64,000 nucleotides of DNA from assembly GCA_963816855.1 (NCBI GenBank), contig CAWFMA010000028.1, positions 10,629 through 74,628 on the forward strand. The letters are read 5' to 3'. Both the position numbers and the translations under genes were made by a program. Shown one piece after another: positions 34,784 through 43,181 of this stretch (positions are counted from its first letter, which is position 1; each line of letters begins with the position of its first letter). The notes under the pieces are model-generated. The model worked only from the letters and a program-made list of their open reading frames with translations. It ran no database searches and was not told the origin of the DNA. This DNA comes from DASTFP01 sp963816855. Its GTDB lineage: Bacteria > Verrucomicrobiota > Verrucomicrobiia > Chthoniobacterales > Terrimicrobiaceae.

Positions 34784-35213
34784 ATTCACTCGCTTACTTT
34801 CGCACAAGAGAAAGGTCATTCTCGCTGATGCCATGTCCGGTCCGGTAAAACTTGCCCGTTTCCCAAGGGAAAACCGTTTTTAGGAGCATTTCCGCGCCAA
34901 AAAACGGGCGCTGCGCGGAGAACGGAAAGCTCCGCGGCACGAACCAGAGCGTAGCCCTGGTAATGCCATGGAGAAAGAGGCGCTCTTTTAAGGAGTGGAT
35001 CGGCGACAAGTTTTGATGAAGACGTCACATCGACACCTCACGGCGCTGCAGCAGAGAGAGCTTGGCACCCACAGAGAAAAAGGGCGTTTTCACCATTCGC
35101 CACCAGGCGCAACGCGTCTTTATAGGGGATGGGTTGAAGTGAGCCTTTTTACAGCCGCCACGCTTGGTACGCCTGGTTTGTGACGTGGTCAGAATCACGA
35201 CCCGACCCTTTAT
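34784..35213. other. Gene-poor interval with a lipoprotein-gene fragment
   Basis: No intact gene. Bases 34927-34954 match 28 bases of the lipoprotein pseudogene exactly. The minus strand around them reads GYALVRAAELSV with no lipoprotein signal or stop context, so a short gene fragment was carried here. The other parts show nothing recognisable. Confidence 0.45.
34927..34954 (+). repeat. 28-bp repeat shared with 29063-29090
   Basis: Identical to the segment inside the lipoprotein pseudogene. Same strand. See 29063-29090. Confidence 0.75.
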
Positions 35214-35576
35214 TCAGACGCCTTGTGTCGTTGTGTCGTCCTCAGGGCGGTCGAACGAGGACAGTTTGTAGCCTTTGGACGTAGTGCCGTCCTCTCGGAT
35301 CGTCTGCGGAATGATGCCGGAGGGCTGCAAGAGCTGCGCCAGTTTCGCCGCCGGTCCGCGCAGGTTGCCGCTCGCGATATCGCGATCCCACAATGCCGCC
35401 CACGGTTCGCCTTTTCGCTCGATCAGCGCCAGGAGCACATTTCTGGTGGAGATTTGATTCACTTCGCGCGCGGCGGCAATTTCGCGGATGGCTGCCTGGA
35501 GCTTGGCGCCGGTATTTTCGCTATGGGTTTGATTCGCCAGGGGGCAGTTCGTTTGCCGCTTGGAGTGGCGGATCAA
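35214..35576 (-). CDS. C-terminal part of a DUF3631-like protein (partial or truncated)
   Basis: About 120 residues, beginning at a TTG. The segment STRNVLLALIERKGEPWAAL then GPAAKLAQLLQPSGIIPQTIR and SKGYKLSSF follows the C-terminal winged-helix-like end of DUF3631 proteins: decide-which-cell, Pro-Trp-x-x, LA-x-LL-x-x-x-G-I. The large protein at 40157-42313 has the same domain complete. No ATPase part precedes this one, so it is a truncated relative or a small stand-alone derivative. It is one of several signs of a second element in the left half. Confidence 0.5.
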   Translation of the reverse strand: MIRHSKRQTNCPLANQTHSENTGAKLQAAIREIAAAREVNQISTRNVLLALIERKGEPWAALWDRDIASGNLRGPAAKLAQLLQPSGIIPQTIREDGTTSKGYKLSSFDRPEDDTTTQGV

Positions 35577-35627
35577 GCCGAGGCAGGTCTCGCGCTTGAT
35601 AGAAGCGGTGCCTAAATCCGATTTTGC

Positions 35628-36137
35628 TCATGTTTCTCTCTTGCTCCTGTTCCCGCCTTGTTTCGAAGTTTCGTTTCCAAAGCTGGCGCCGAAGCGCTTG
35701 ACCAGTTTCGCGTAGAAGGAAGCGTCTGGCTCGTTTTTGATCGCGCCGGCCTTGTGAAGGCGAACCAGCTCCGCGGCGATGCTACGGGCTTCCGCGTCTT
35801 TGTCGCATTCACCGTTTGGCATTTCTGCACCACCAGCGCCCGAATTTCGCCTGCATGCGTCATTTCCATTATCCATAGTCTCGGACACCCCCGGACCGCC
35901 TGTGGCGGGTCGCCCCGGCGCGGCGTTGGGGCGGCTTGCTCGCGCCTTCGCTTCCGAGTGGAGGTCGTCACCGAGAAACTGCGTGACGAAGAACGCTTCG
36001 TCGACAAAACGGTGGACCGCTTCCCGATCACTTCGGGGGATGGCCAGCTCGCCCTTGCCAACCGCCACCAGGATGCGGTGGACCCGGCAGGCGAGTTCGA
36101 GGTGCGCTGCATTCGTGAAAATGCGCGTTACGTTCAT
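35628..36137 (-). CDS. Hypothetical accessory protein
   Basis: A 169-residue protein of unknown family. Its C-terminal half reads naturally (DAEARSIAAELVRLHKAGAIKNEPDASFYAKLVKRFG), with alternating charged and hydrophobic positions. The N-terminal half starts MNVTRIFTNAAHLELACRVHRILVAVG. The ATG at 36137 is used. Lies just upstream of the DUF3631 tail, same strand. The opposite-strand frame is less natural. The position between two mobile-type genes suggests element-borne cargo. Confidence 0.45.
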   Translation of the reverse strand: MNVTRIFTNAAHLELACRVHRILVAVGKGELAIPRSDREAVHRFVDEAFFVTQFLGDDLHSEAKARASRPNAAPGRPATGGPGVSETMDNGNDACRRNSGAGGAEMPNGECDKDAEARSIAAELVRLHKAGAIKNEPDASFYAKLVKRFGASFGNETSKQGGNRSKRET

Positions 36138-36930
36138 CGCTATCGTCGCCACTGCGATAATCGGACGTTCTGAACCATTGGACGACTATACGCTATCGAC
36201 GCTTTATTGCACACCTGTGTTCGAGCTGACTCCCACTTCCACCGAAGTAGGCGACAGCTTCCCTTTTACGGCCGGCAAATTGTCCCAGGTCGAGGGTTAT
36301 CCCATAAGAGTAGGCGGCTCTGCCATCCCGAACGGTTTTTGGCGTGTACGCCAAGTCGGCTCGTTTATGATGTTTCCGCGAAACGGTACATAGTGCTAAG
36401 GGGAAAAGTTGCCCTTCGCGATGACGAAAGGTGCGAATGCCAGTTCAAGGTGGTTGGGGATGGAAAGGTTCTGTGGGAGAGCAGCATCATGAAAAATGAG
36501 TATAAGAAGAATGCTGCACCTGAAAGGTTCAAAATCGACGTATCGAATGTCAAAACACTCGAACTTGTTACAATCAATCTGGGAAAATGGAGCGCTCACA
36601 GTATCCGGCTCAGGCCAGAACTTGGCGGAAACGTCACCGCACAGGATACAAGCCCGGCAGTAACGGACGTGGTCCCCGAATTAGAAACACTTGGTGCGCC
36701 GTATAATAAGACACAAGCTAAAATTCGCGAGGATGCAAAAGCGCGACTGAATCGCCCTTAATCAGCAGTACCTCCAGTCGCTCGACAATCTCATGGGACA
36801 ACTCACGCGACAAGGCAAACACGACGCTGCTCTCGCGGTGCGTGCGGAGAAGAGGCGCGTTAGTGCGGCGGACGCCGAGCTGAGGTTTGGCAGCGACGCG
36901 CACGTGATCCAGTGGGCACGCAGCGAAGTG
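36121..36930 (+). pseudogene. NPCBM-domain secreted protein, broken by several indels
   Basis: The start MRVTFIAIVATAIIGRSEP is signal-like. It continues through GDSFPFTAGKLSQVEGYPIRVGG, then the frame changes at T5 near 36340. The next frame gives SRLVYDVSAKRYIVLRGKVAL and GDGKVLWESSIMKN, then FKIDVSNVKTLELVTINLG, which is the order of an NPCBM carbohydrate-binding domain. A third frame, entered near 36755 by one extra C, gives QQYLQSLDNLMGQLTRQGKHDAALAVRAEK. Together these describe one protein: signal, NPCBM, helical tail. At least three indels break it. It overlaps the hypothetical minus-strand gene by 17 bases at its 5' end. Confidence 0.6.
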
Positions 36931-37524
36931 TTGAGGATCGGGCAAGCAGAGAATTCCCAGCGAAGCACGCGCCGCCGGTTACGGTGGGAGTGCGCAAGCG
37001 GTAGCCTAACCGTCCCGGCCATAAAGCGCATCCTGCGAGCGCCCGTCAATGCAGCGCGCAATTTGGCTCTAATTTGGACATACTATTGCCTTGGTTTTAT
37101 AGCATGCGGCTCTCGGTCGAAGGACATTGTCCCGCGCTTTCGAGGCCGAGCCCCCTCACAAACGACCTTAACGCTCTCACTTTTCAAATGGCCCATTCGT
37201 CATCTTTAGGTGCTACCCGCGACAGATATTCTCACATTCGTCACTTTCAACTCCCTTAGCGGGTCATGAGCTGATAAACGAATTGCTCAGTTAGACACCA
37301 CCTGTAAATAGCAACAGAAGGTTTGGAAACAACAAGCCTTTAAGGAATGTGTTCGTATACACTAACGTTCGGGAATCAAAATGAAGTCTCTCACGCCGAT
37401 CCGAGCGATCGCCGCGACGTGTAAGCGCTATGCCTTCGCCAACGAAGGCGCTGCAGCAAACCACCAAAACGGCGCAAAGTCCCCGGCAGAACATTCCTTT
37501 CACCTAGCTCCCCTGATTTTATGA
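36931..37524. other. Gene-poor interval before the beta-helix gene
   Basis: No gene I can support. A minus-strand stretch at 37291-37503 starts MKGMFCRGLCAVLVVCCSAFVGEG, a signal-like sequence, but ends after 70 codons in unrelated sequence. It might be a truncated secreted protein. The plus-strand promoter of the 37525 gene should lie near the end of this interval. Confidence 0.4.
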
Positions 37525-39792
37525 ATGAATAATCATCTTGCTTACTTACTCTTCTTCGTCTGTCTTGTGGTCAGGATACCGATCCAAGCCGCGACCTATT
37601 ACGTCGATTCGGTTGCTGGTGCGGATATCAATACTGGACTAACTCAAACGGCGGCGTGGCGGACACTCGACAAGGTCAGCAGCGTCACCTTTCAACCCGG
37701 TGACGCGATTCTATTTAAGGCTGGCGGCTCGTGGACCGGAACCCTGTCGTTGCGTGGGTCGGGAACATCGGGCAATCCGATTACCGTTGGCCGCTATGGT
37801 AGCGGTGCGAAGCCGTTGCTGCAAGGAGCGGGGGCAGTGACCAATGTGGTTGAGCTTATCGATGTCAGCTATTGGGAGATTGCCGATCTCGAAATCACTA
37901 ATGCTGCTGATCCCGACAATCTACACAACGGCATTCTGGTGAGTAGCACCTCATCACAGCGATATTACCACCTGTACATACGTTCAGTCGATGTGCATGA
38001 CGTTGACTGTCCATCCAACTCGGGCGGCGGGGGCATCCGCATGGACTGTGTTCTCTCCGATGCGCTGATTGATGGATGTAACGTCCACCACATTGGTGGA
38101 AATGGCATCGATGTGCACAGCAATTACTCCTGGATCGTGCCGAAGGTGCAGGAGACTTACGATCTGATGGCTGATACCGATGTAACTATCCAGAATTGCA
38201 CTACCTCTTATTGCGGTGACAGCGGGATTTGGATCTGGGGAGCTAAGCATCCGCTCATTCAGCATTGCACCGCCTACGACTGCAATCTTGGTACGTGGGG
38301 CGCGTATGTAGGAATCTGGATAATGAACACAGAGGATGCCGTGATCCAATATAACAATTCGTACCACCATCGTCAGAGCTGGGATGGCGAGTGCATCGAT
38401 GTGGACGTGCTCTGTTTTCGCACCATCGTACAGTACAACTACGTCCACGACAACGATTACATCGGCATCATCATTTACGGTTACACTCAGAATGACCAGG
38501 ACCTAAATACTGACGATGTCGTAGTACGCTATAACATCGCCGAGCACTGCGAGGGTGGGTCGTTCGCCCTCGCTGGTAACCAGTTGAGTAACACCCACTG
38601 GTACAACAATACTGCGTATGCTTCACCGTCTGCCAAGCAGGTGACTGGCACGCGGTTCAACGGCACCGTCGCGAACACTCATCGCTTTAGCAACAATATC
38701 TTCTATCAGGGCACGTACGATTTCAGCACCTTCGGTGACGCTACCATCCAGTTCAGCAACAACTGCTATTTCAACAACGACGATAGCAGCCGACCAGACG
38801 ATGCTGGAGCGATTATTGCCGATCCACGGTTGGTCGCTCCCGGATCGGGCGGTGACACACTCGCTAGCGTGGATGGCTACCGTTTAATGTCCGAGTCACC
38901 ATGCATCAACGCAGGGATCAGCATCAACGATAGCGGTACCGCCGATTATTGGGGCAATTCCGCGCCGATCGAAGCGAGAGATGTTGGCGCATACGAGTTC
39001 CAGTCTCCAACGTCGTCTCCACCGGTCCCACCTCGAAACCTACGGGTTTTATCCGCCTTTGCCACGAGCGTCATGCTTGCGTGGAACCCGAATTCGGAGA
39101 GCGATCTCGCGGGCTACAAGCTTCATATCGGAATCCAATCGATCATTGCGGGCAATCCGCCCGTGCAAATTGTAGACGTGCGCAACGTCACTCAAGATAA
39201 GATTAACGGCTTGGATTTCGGCACAACTTATTACTTTACTACGACCGCTTATAATACTGCCGGTTTCGAAAGCGCCCACAGCAACGAGGTTGTTTACACG
39301 CCGTGGCCGCCGCCGCGAAACGAAATCCTAGTGCAGGCGTTTCAGAATATGAGCTTTGATGACGATCCTTCGGATACCGCATATCCGCGAGGCTGGTCAG
39401 CTTGGTGGCCCGAATGGTGGGTAACTCCTGGTAGATCAAGAACGGGCTCGGATGGAGAGAGCCGCACGGGCGCGAGGCGCTTGATTCATTCTAGCTCGCA
39501 AGATTTTAAGGTTTATACGTTTCAGCGCCGGAACAGCCTTCCGCTTGGTAAATATCGAGCCGAAGCATGGGCTAGGTCAAGTGGCGGGCAAGCTTCTTGC
39601 GGGATGGTTATCAAGACGGGCGGCGGCGATGTTTGGCAAGCGATCCCAGCCTCCGTTGACTGGGAACGCGTGACCGCGACATTCGACGTCGCACATGGAT
39701 TTATCGAGGTCGGGTTTTGGTCGGATGCGAAGGCCGGTCAATCCCTGCAGGTCGATGATGTTGCGATATACTATAGACTTCAGGGCAACTGA
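37525..39792 (+). CDS. Secreted right-handed parallel beta-helix protein with FN3 domain
   Basis: A 755-residue protein. A signal peptide (residues 1-23, ending IQAATYYVDS) is followed by a parallel beta-helix (about 25-490) with DALIDGCNVHHIGGNGIDV-like coils, recurrent N-x-x-SY/NN ladders and the NPITVGRYG pattern of polysaccharide lyases and pectate-lyase-like proteins. An FN3 domain follows (about 505-600: PPRNLRVLSAFATSVMLAWNP, ending AHSNEVVYTP), and a C-terminal beta-sandwich, DFKVYTFQRRNSLPLGKYRAEAW, resembles carbohydrate-binding modules. Lyase or hydrolase chemistry cannot be fixed by eye. Intact, more A+T-rich than the core genome, and part of the element's glycan cargo. Confidence 0.8.
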   Translation: MNNHLAYLLFFVCLVVRIPIQAATYYVDSVAGADINTGLTQTAAWRTLDKVSSVTFQPGDAILFKAGGSWTGTLSLRGSGTSGNPITVGRYGSGAKPLLQGAGAVTNVVELIDVSYWEIADLEITNAADPDNLHNGILVSSTSSQRYYHLYIRSVDVHDVDCPSNSGGGGIRMDCVLSDALIDGCNVHHIGGNGIDVHSNYSWIVPKVQETYDLMADTDVTIQNCTTSYCGDSGIWIWGAKHPLIQHCTAYDCNLGTWGAYVGIWIMNTEDAVIQYNNSYHHRQSWDGECIDVDVLCFRTIVQYNYVHDNDYIGIIIYGYTQNDQDLNTDDVVVRYNIAEHCEGGSFALAGNQLSNTHWYNNTAYASPSAKQVTGTRFNGTVANTHRFSNNIFYQGTYDFSTFGDATIQFSNNCYFNNDDSSRPDDAGAIIADPRLVAPGSGGDTLASVDGYRLMSESPCINAGISINDSGTADYWGNSAPIEARDVGAYEFQSPTSSPPVPPRNLRVLSAFATSVMLAWNPNSESDLAGYKLHIGIQSIIAGNPPVQIVDVRNVTQDKINGLDFGTTYYFTTTAYNTAGFESAHSNEVVYTPWPPPRNEILVQAFQNMSFDDDPSDTAYPRGWSAWWPEWWVTPGRSRTGSDGESRTGARRLIHSSSQDFKVYTFQRRNSLPLGKYRAEAWARSSGGQASCGMVIKTGGGDVWQAIPASVDWERVTATFDVAHGFIEVGFWSDAKAGQSLQVDDVAIYYRLQGN

Positions 39793-39795
39793 AGA

Positions 39796-39912
39796 ATGAC
39801 ACCGATTTGTAGACGGCTACCGTTTGTCTTGGTTTTCACTTGTATGGCCGCGGTCTCCGGGCGATCACCCTCGATTCTCCCACCGTTAATTACGCCGACG
39901 GTAAATGATTGA
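39796..39912 (+). pseudogene. Truncated 5' end of a secreted protein gene
   Basis: ATG 39796 starts MTPICRRLPFVLVFTCMAAVSG, a signal peptide, only a few bases after the beta-helix gene. The frame stops after 38 codons. In another frame the next bases read AITLDSPTVNYADGK, a natural-looking start of a mature domain, so an indel and then a break occurred just before the iteron-like cluster. It would have been the next gene of the glycan locus, cut at the boundary with the integrase-side module. Confidence 0.4.
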
Positions 39913-39990
39913 GGTAGCTTCTGTAGCATACGGGATATCGTCTTGGTCCGGCGGGCTCAAATTCGCGCGGGGTGCCGGATTTGGCGTTTC

Positions 39991-40150
39991 AAACCGTGCA
40001 TCCGTGCATTTGGCCCACGGAGCCGCATAAACACTTGTTCTACGGGCTGCACGGATAGGTTTTTTCGGAATTTGCATTTTTGGCAACCGTGCACCCCGCG
40101 GAGCCGCATAAATAAAGGGTCGACGGGTTAAGTGCACGGATGCACGGTTT
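39991..40150. repeat. Iteron-like cluster: six CCGTGCA/TGCACGG boxes and an 18-bp inverted repeat
   Basis: AAACCGTGCATCCGTGCA at 39991-40008 is repeated inverted at 40133-40150 with no mismatch. Further boxes lie at 40048-40054 (TGCACGG) and 40087-40093 (CCGTGCA). The 14-bp CGGAGCCGCATAAA occurs directly at 40018-40031 and 40099-40112. Six boxes in 160 bases look like a binding array for a replication or regulatory protein. It lies immediately downstream of the primase/helicase-like gene, which fits an element origin. Confidence 0.65.
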
Positions 40151-40156
40151 GTTTGG

Positions 40157-42313
40157 TTAAATCCCATCCCGCGCATACTTTTCGATGACTTTTTCTAGCT
40201 CATCCGCCCAGTACCCGTGGGCACGTTGGCCCGCCACTTGCACGTGTTCCGACCTCAGGTCGTATTTTTTCAACAACGCTGCGAGCCGGTGTGGGCTGAG
40301 TTCCGTTTTCTTGCCCTCCTTGCTCTCCTTCCAGGGGCCTTCCTCATCTTTATTGAGTTCTGTGAGCAGTTCCGTAGTGGGAAGAAAAAGGCGTGCCTCC
40401 TCGGCGGGAACGCCCAGTTCACCCTGCGCTGCCTTTCTTTTCTCCTTGCGGCGTTCCGTGATGATTCGGTCCAGGGATTCAAGGAGGTAGCGGCCAATGC
40501 TCTTGGAATCCGCCACGTCCTTCTTGCTCATTTGCGCGGCGGCCCTTGCCGTTTCGATTACCCACTCCTGGTCGTCGCCGCCGGTGGCGGCGTCGGCAAT
40601 CGCCAGGAGCGGCTGCCAGTTGTCGCCGGCCCTGTTCTCAAGCAGGTCGCTCTCGAAACCCCGCACGTGTTCGCGAATGTCGTTCGCCAGGCGGGAGATT
40701 TTGCGCCGCAAGTCTTCAAATTCGGCGTAATGCTTCTTCTTGAGTTTCTCGGTCTCCACCCCGCTAGGCTTGCGCTCAAGCCGAACATGGATTGCCCGGG
40801 ACAAGATGGTCCTCTTCGGAAGCCCAATCATGGCAAGCGCTTTCGGGCACCACGTTGAAAAGTAACGGGTTTCCTCGCCTTCCCTTTCGGTACGAATGAC
40901 CCAAGCGAATTCGCGTTCGTGGCCCGAATCGATCACGCCGCGCATTTCCGCGTTGTCCTGAAGATACGTGTCCGCCTCGTCCAAGGTCATCGTGGGCGCG
41001 ATATCCTTAATGGTGCGAAAGATGGCCGCGGCGCTAACGTTGCCGGCGGGAACCGGCCGGTTGCCCAGGTAGAGAACCAGTTTGAGCAACGTGGTTTTTC
41101 CGCAGTTCTCTTCTGGCGACGTAATAAGCAGGAGCGGCAGGATGTCGACCGCGTCATGCAAGTAGGTGAGCACGCACCAGAGCGCAACCGCCCGGCGCTG
41201 GGACGGCTTCATGCACTCGAACCGGCAAATTGTGGCGCAAATTTCGTCTAGGACTTCCTTCGCTTCCACCGGTTCGTCCCATGGTTTGGCAGTGGGCGCG
41301 ATGGTTCTGATGGCGGTGGCGGCACCGTCGCCTTGGCCGCTGCGGAACTGGCCGAATGAATCCTTAGGAATCCTGTAGTGCTTAGCAAGCTTGGTTCGGA
41401 GCAACTCGAACTGGGCGCGGTCGTCCTGGGTGCGGTGCAGCTCCAGGGTAACCGTCTTGACGTCTGAATCCCCAAGGGTCTCAATAAACGGTTTGGCCTG
41501 CTCGAAAAGCCCGTTATACACTTCGCATTGCTTGGCGGGGTCCGTTCCAGCTTTGCCGGAGATAAAGTCATCGATCCCTTTGCCGGCCGCCAATTCCCAG
41601 GTGCACAGCTGGTACACGTCGGCACCGGCGGTGAAGAGAGCCATCCAGGCGCGGATTTCAGCGTGGCGAACATGCGGGTTCTGCTTCCGGTCCGCATCGA
41701 ACGCCAGGAAGACCTTGCGCCCGGCAAGCTGAAAGCCTTGCAAGATTGGGTGCAGCTTGGCGCGAACGGCGCTCGGGGTTGATTCCCGCACGTTCGACGG
41801 TAGGGGGAACTTTACCACGTTTACAGGAGTCTGGTCGTTTGACGAACCCTCCTCTTGTTCGTCCGGGTCGCCCGGTTCGCTCTTAACCGCCACCGTCCAG
41901 ACCCCCACTGGTGCAACCGGGTACGCGCCGGCCTGGCGGAGAACCATGCCCTTTATTGGCCCTTCGGTAACAACCAGCGGCACGCTAACATGTCTGGCAA
42001 CCGCATATGTTTCCGGCGGTATCCAGAGCGTTCCGTTTGACCCGGTAGGCGCTACGAATTTGCTCTCGCCAAGCTTCGGCAACGGCCTGGCAAGCCAGTG
42101 GACCAAGTCGTGCTGCGGCCCATAGATCGGGAACCATAGGATCGCCTCCACCGCCGGCCAGTTTGGGTCGCGGCCAACCTTGGCGGGATCGCGGTTGAGC
42201 CGCTCTGCAACCGTGGCAGTATCGCGCGGGTTGCCGGCCTCGCCGCCGTATGCCGCAAACGTCGCTTCCAGAACGCCGCGGGCGCGGAGGTAATCGGCAC
42301 CAAGAGAACTCAT
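40157..42313 (-). CDS. Toprim-like / DUF3631 primase-helicase-type protein
   Basis: A 718-residue element-borne replication-type protein. The N-terminal part has a Toprim-like pattern: VVTEGPIKGMVLRQAG (Glu) at about residue 115 and VFLAFDADRKQN (DxD) about 205. An ATPase region follows with Walker A in SPEENCGKTTLLKLVL and Walker B in TLDEADTYLQ, then the DUF3631 domain ending LSPHRLAALLKKYDLRSEHV. Such proteins serve plasmid, phage or integrated-element replication. ATG 42313 overlaps the stop of a small upstream gene as ATGA; an in-frame extension further upstream was rejected because it reads through that small gene. Confidence 0.8.
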   Translation of the reverse strand: MSSLGADYLRARGVLEATFAAYGGEAGNPRDTATVAERLNRDPAKVGRDPNWPAVEAILWFPIYGPQHDLVHWLARPLPKLGESKFVAPTGSNGTLWIPPETYAVARHVSVPLVVTEGPIKGMVLRQAGAYPVAPVGVWTVAVKSEPGDPDEQEEGSSNDQTPVNVVKFPLPSNVRESTPSAVRAKLHPILQGFQLAGRKVFLAFDADRKQNPHVRHAEIRAWMALFTAGADVYQLCTWELAAGKGIDDFISGKAGTDPAKQCEVYNGLFEQAKPFIETLGDSDVKTVTLELHRTQDDRAQFELLRTKLAKHYRIPKDSFGQFRSGQGDGAATAIRTIAPTAKPWDEPVEAKEVLDEICATICRFECMKPSQRRAVALWCVLTYLHDAVDILPLLLITSPEENCGKTTLLKLVLYLGNRPVPAGNVSAAAIFRTIKDIAPTMTLDEADTYLQDNAEMRGVIDSGHEREFAWVIRTEREGEETRYFSTWCPKALAMIGLPKRTILSRAIHVRLERKPSGVETEKLKKKHYAEFEDLRRKISRLANDIREHVRGFESDLLENRAGDNWQPLLAIADAATGGDDQEWVIETARAAAQMSKKDVADSKSIGRYLLESLDRIITERRKEKRKAAQGELGVPAEEARLFLPTTELLTELNKDEEGPWKESKEGKKTELSPHRLAALLKKYDLRSEHVQVAGQRAHGYWADELEKVIEKYARDGI

Positions 42314-42459
42314 GGCGCGCTCCACTCGCAGCGTCTGTAGCCGTCCGCCGCGCCGGCCGCAAGGCGGTCGAGGTCCACGGTTAGCTTGCAAGTGATCCCG
42401 CCTTTGAAGCGGTGCCGGAACTCGCGGATGCGGGAAGCGGCCTTCTTGTCTAAGGACAT
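42310..42459 (-). CDS. Small coupled protein, 49 residues
   Basis: Starts MSLDKKAASRIREFRHRFKG, followed by GITCKLTVDLDRLAAGAADG and YRRCEWSAP. The site AGAGGAGG lies just before the ATG, one of the best ribosome-binding sites in the window. Its stop overlaps the start of the primase-like gene by ATGA, so it probably sets the translation level of that gene. A basic N-terminus and a short beta-like segment suggest a nucleic-acid-binding or regulatory microprotein; no family was recognised. Confidence 0.6.
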   Translation of the reverse strand: MSLDKKAASRIREFRHRFKGGITCKLTVDLDRLAAGAADGYRRCEWSAP

Positions 42460-42645
42460 GGCGCCTCCTCTGAGATATGTCGACATGCCAGCCGCGAGAG
42501 GGCGCTGGACAACTGTGCGGCCGCGGGGTAGATGGGAACTGTCGCCCGTTCAATCGACACTCCGCGCCGCCCGAGCCTCCAACTCGGGCTTCGCATGTCA
42601 GAGGGCGGCCCTGTATCCAACTCCGCGGGGATTGCCATCTTAGCC

Positions 42646-43168
42646 TTAAAGCTCACCACGGCCACCGTCGTCACTGGACTCGGAATCAGAATTCCGTAAG
42701 ACTTCCCTCGGTTTTGAAACCCGGTGGGGGTTCCGTGGAACCACCCCTGGGGTCTCCCCTGGGCTTGCGGGCGCCTGCGCGTCCGTGAGTGCGCCGCTAC
42801 GCATGCGCACCTCTTGCATCGTTAACTTGTATGACGCTTGTAGCCTCTCTAGTACGTTGGGCGTGATGGCGATCGCCTTGTGTTCAGCGTTGATTTCAAG
42901 GTTTGAAGTGTCTCGTTGACCCAGGTAAACCTTGCCCAGAAAGATGAGCATCGCTGCGTTTCCGCGGAGCGCGGATTTGATCTGAGCTTTACGAAGGCTT
43001 TGGCGCAGCCTGGCACGCCCTCTCTTGATCACTAAAGAGTAACTGTGCCTTCCACCGGCTTTCAGAGATTCCCAGAAGGTTGCTGATCTCCTTGTCTGAA
43101 AGCCCGATCGCCGCCAATTGCTCAAGCTGCGCATGGGTGAGCATCTCGGAAGAGAGTTTACGAGGCAT
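42646..43168 (-). pseudogene. Phage-type HTH protein, frameshifted
   Basis: ATG 43168 starts MPRKLSSEMLTHAQLEQLAA and then IGLSDKEISNLLGISESRWK, a helix-turn-helix. The frame ends at 42989. In another frame the protein continues IKRGRARLRQSLRKAQIKSAL and GNAAMLIFLGKVYLGQRDTSNLEI, the usual second half of phage terminase-small-subunit-like HTH proteins, and runs to 42646. The two halves overlap near 43050-43085, so one indel separates them. A programmed shift is possible but no slippery heptamer was seen. The intact relative is at 34319-34783. Confidence 0.6.
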
Positions 43169-43181
43169 TGTTCGTTGCCGA

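Noticed and set aside
37291..37503. Small minus-strand secreted protein
   Set aside because: Signal-like start but the remainder has no family match and ends in intergenic-looking sequence; listed only within the gene-poor interval.
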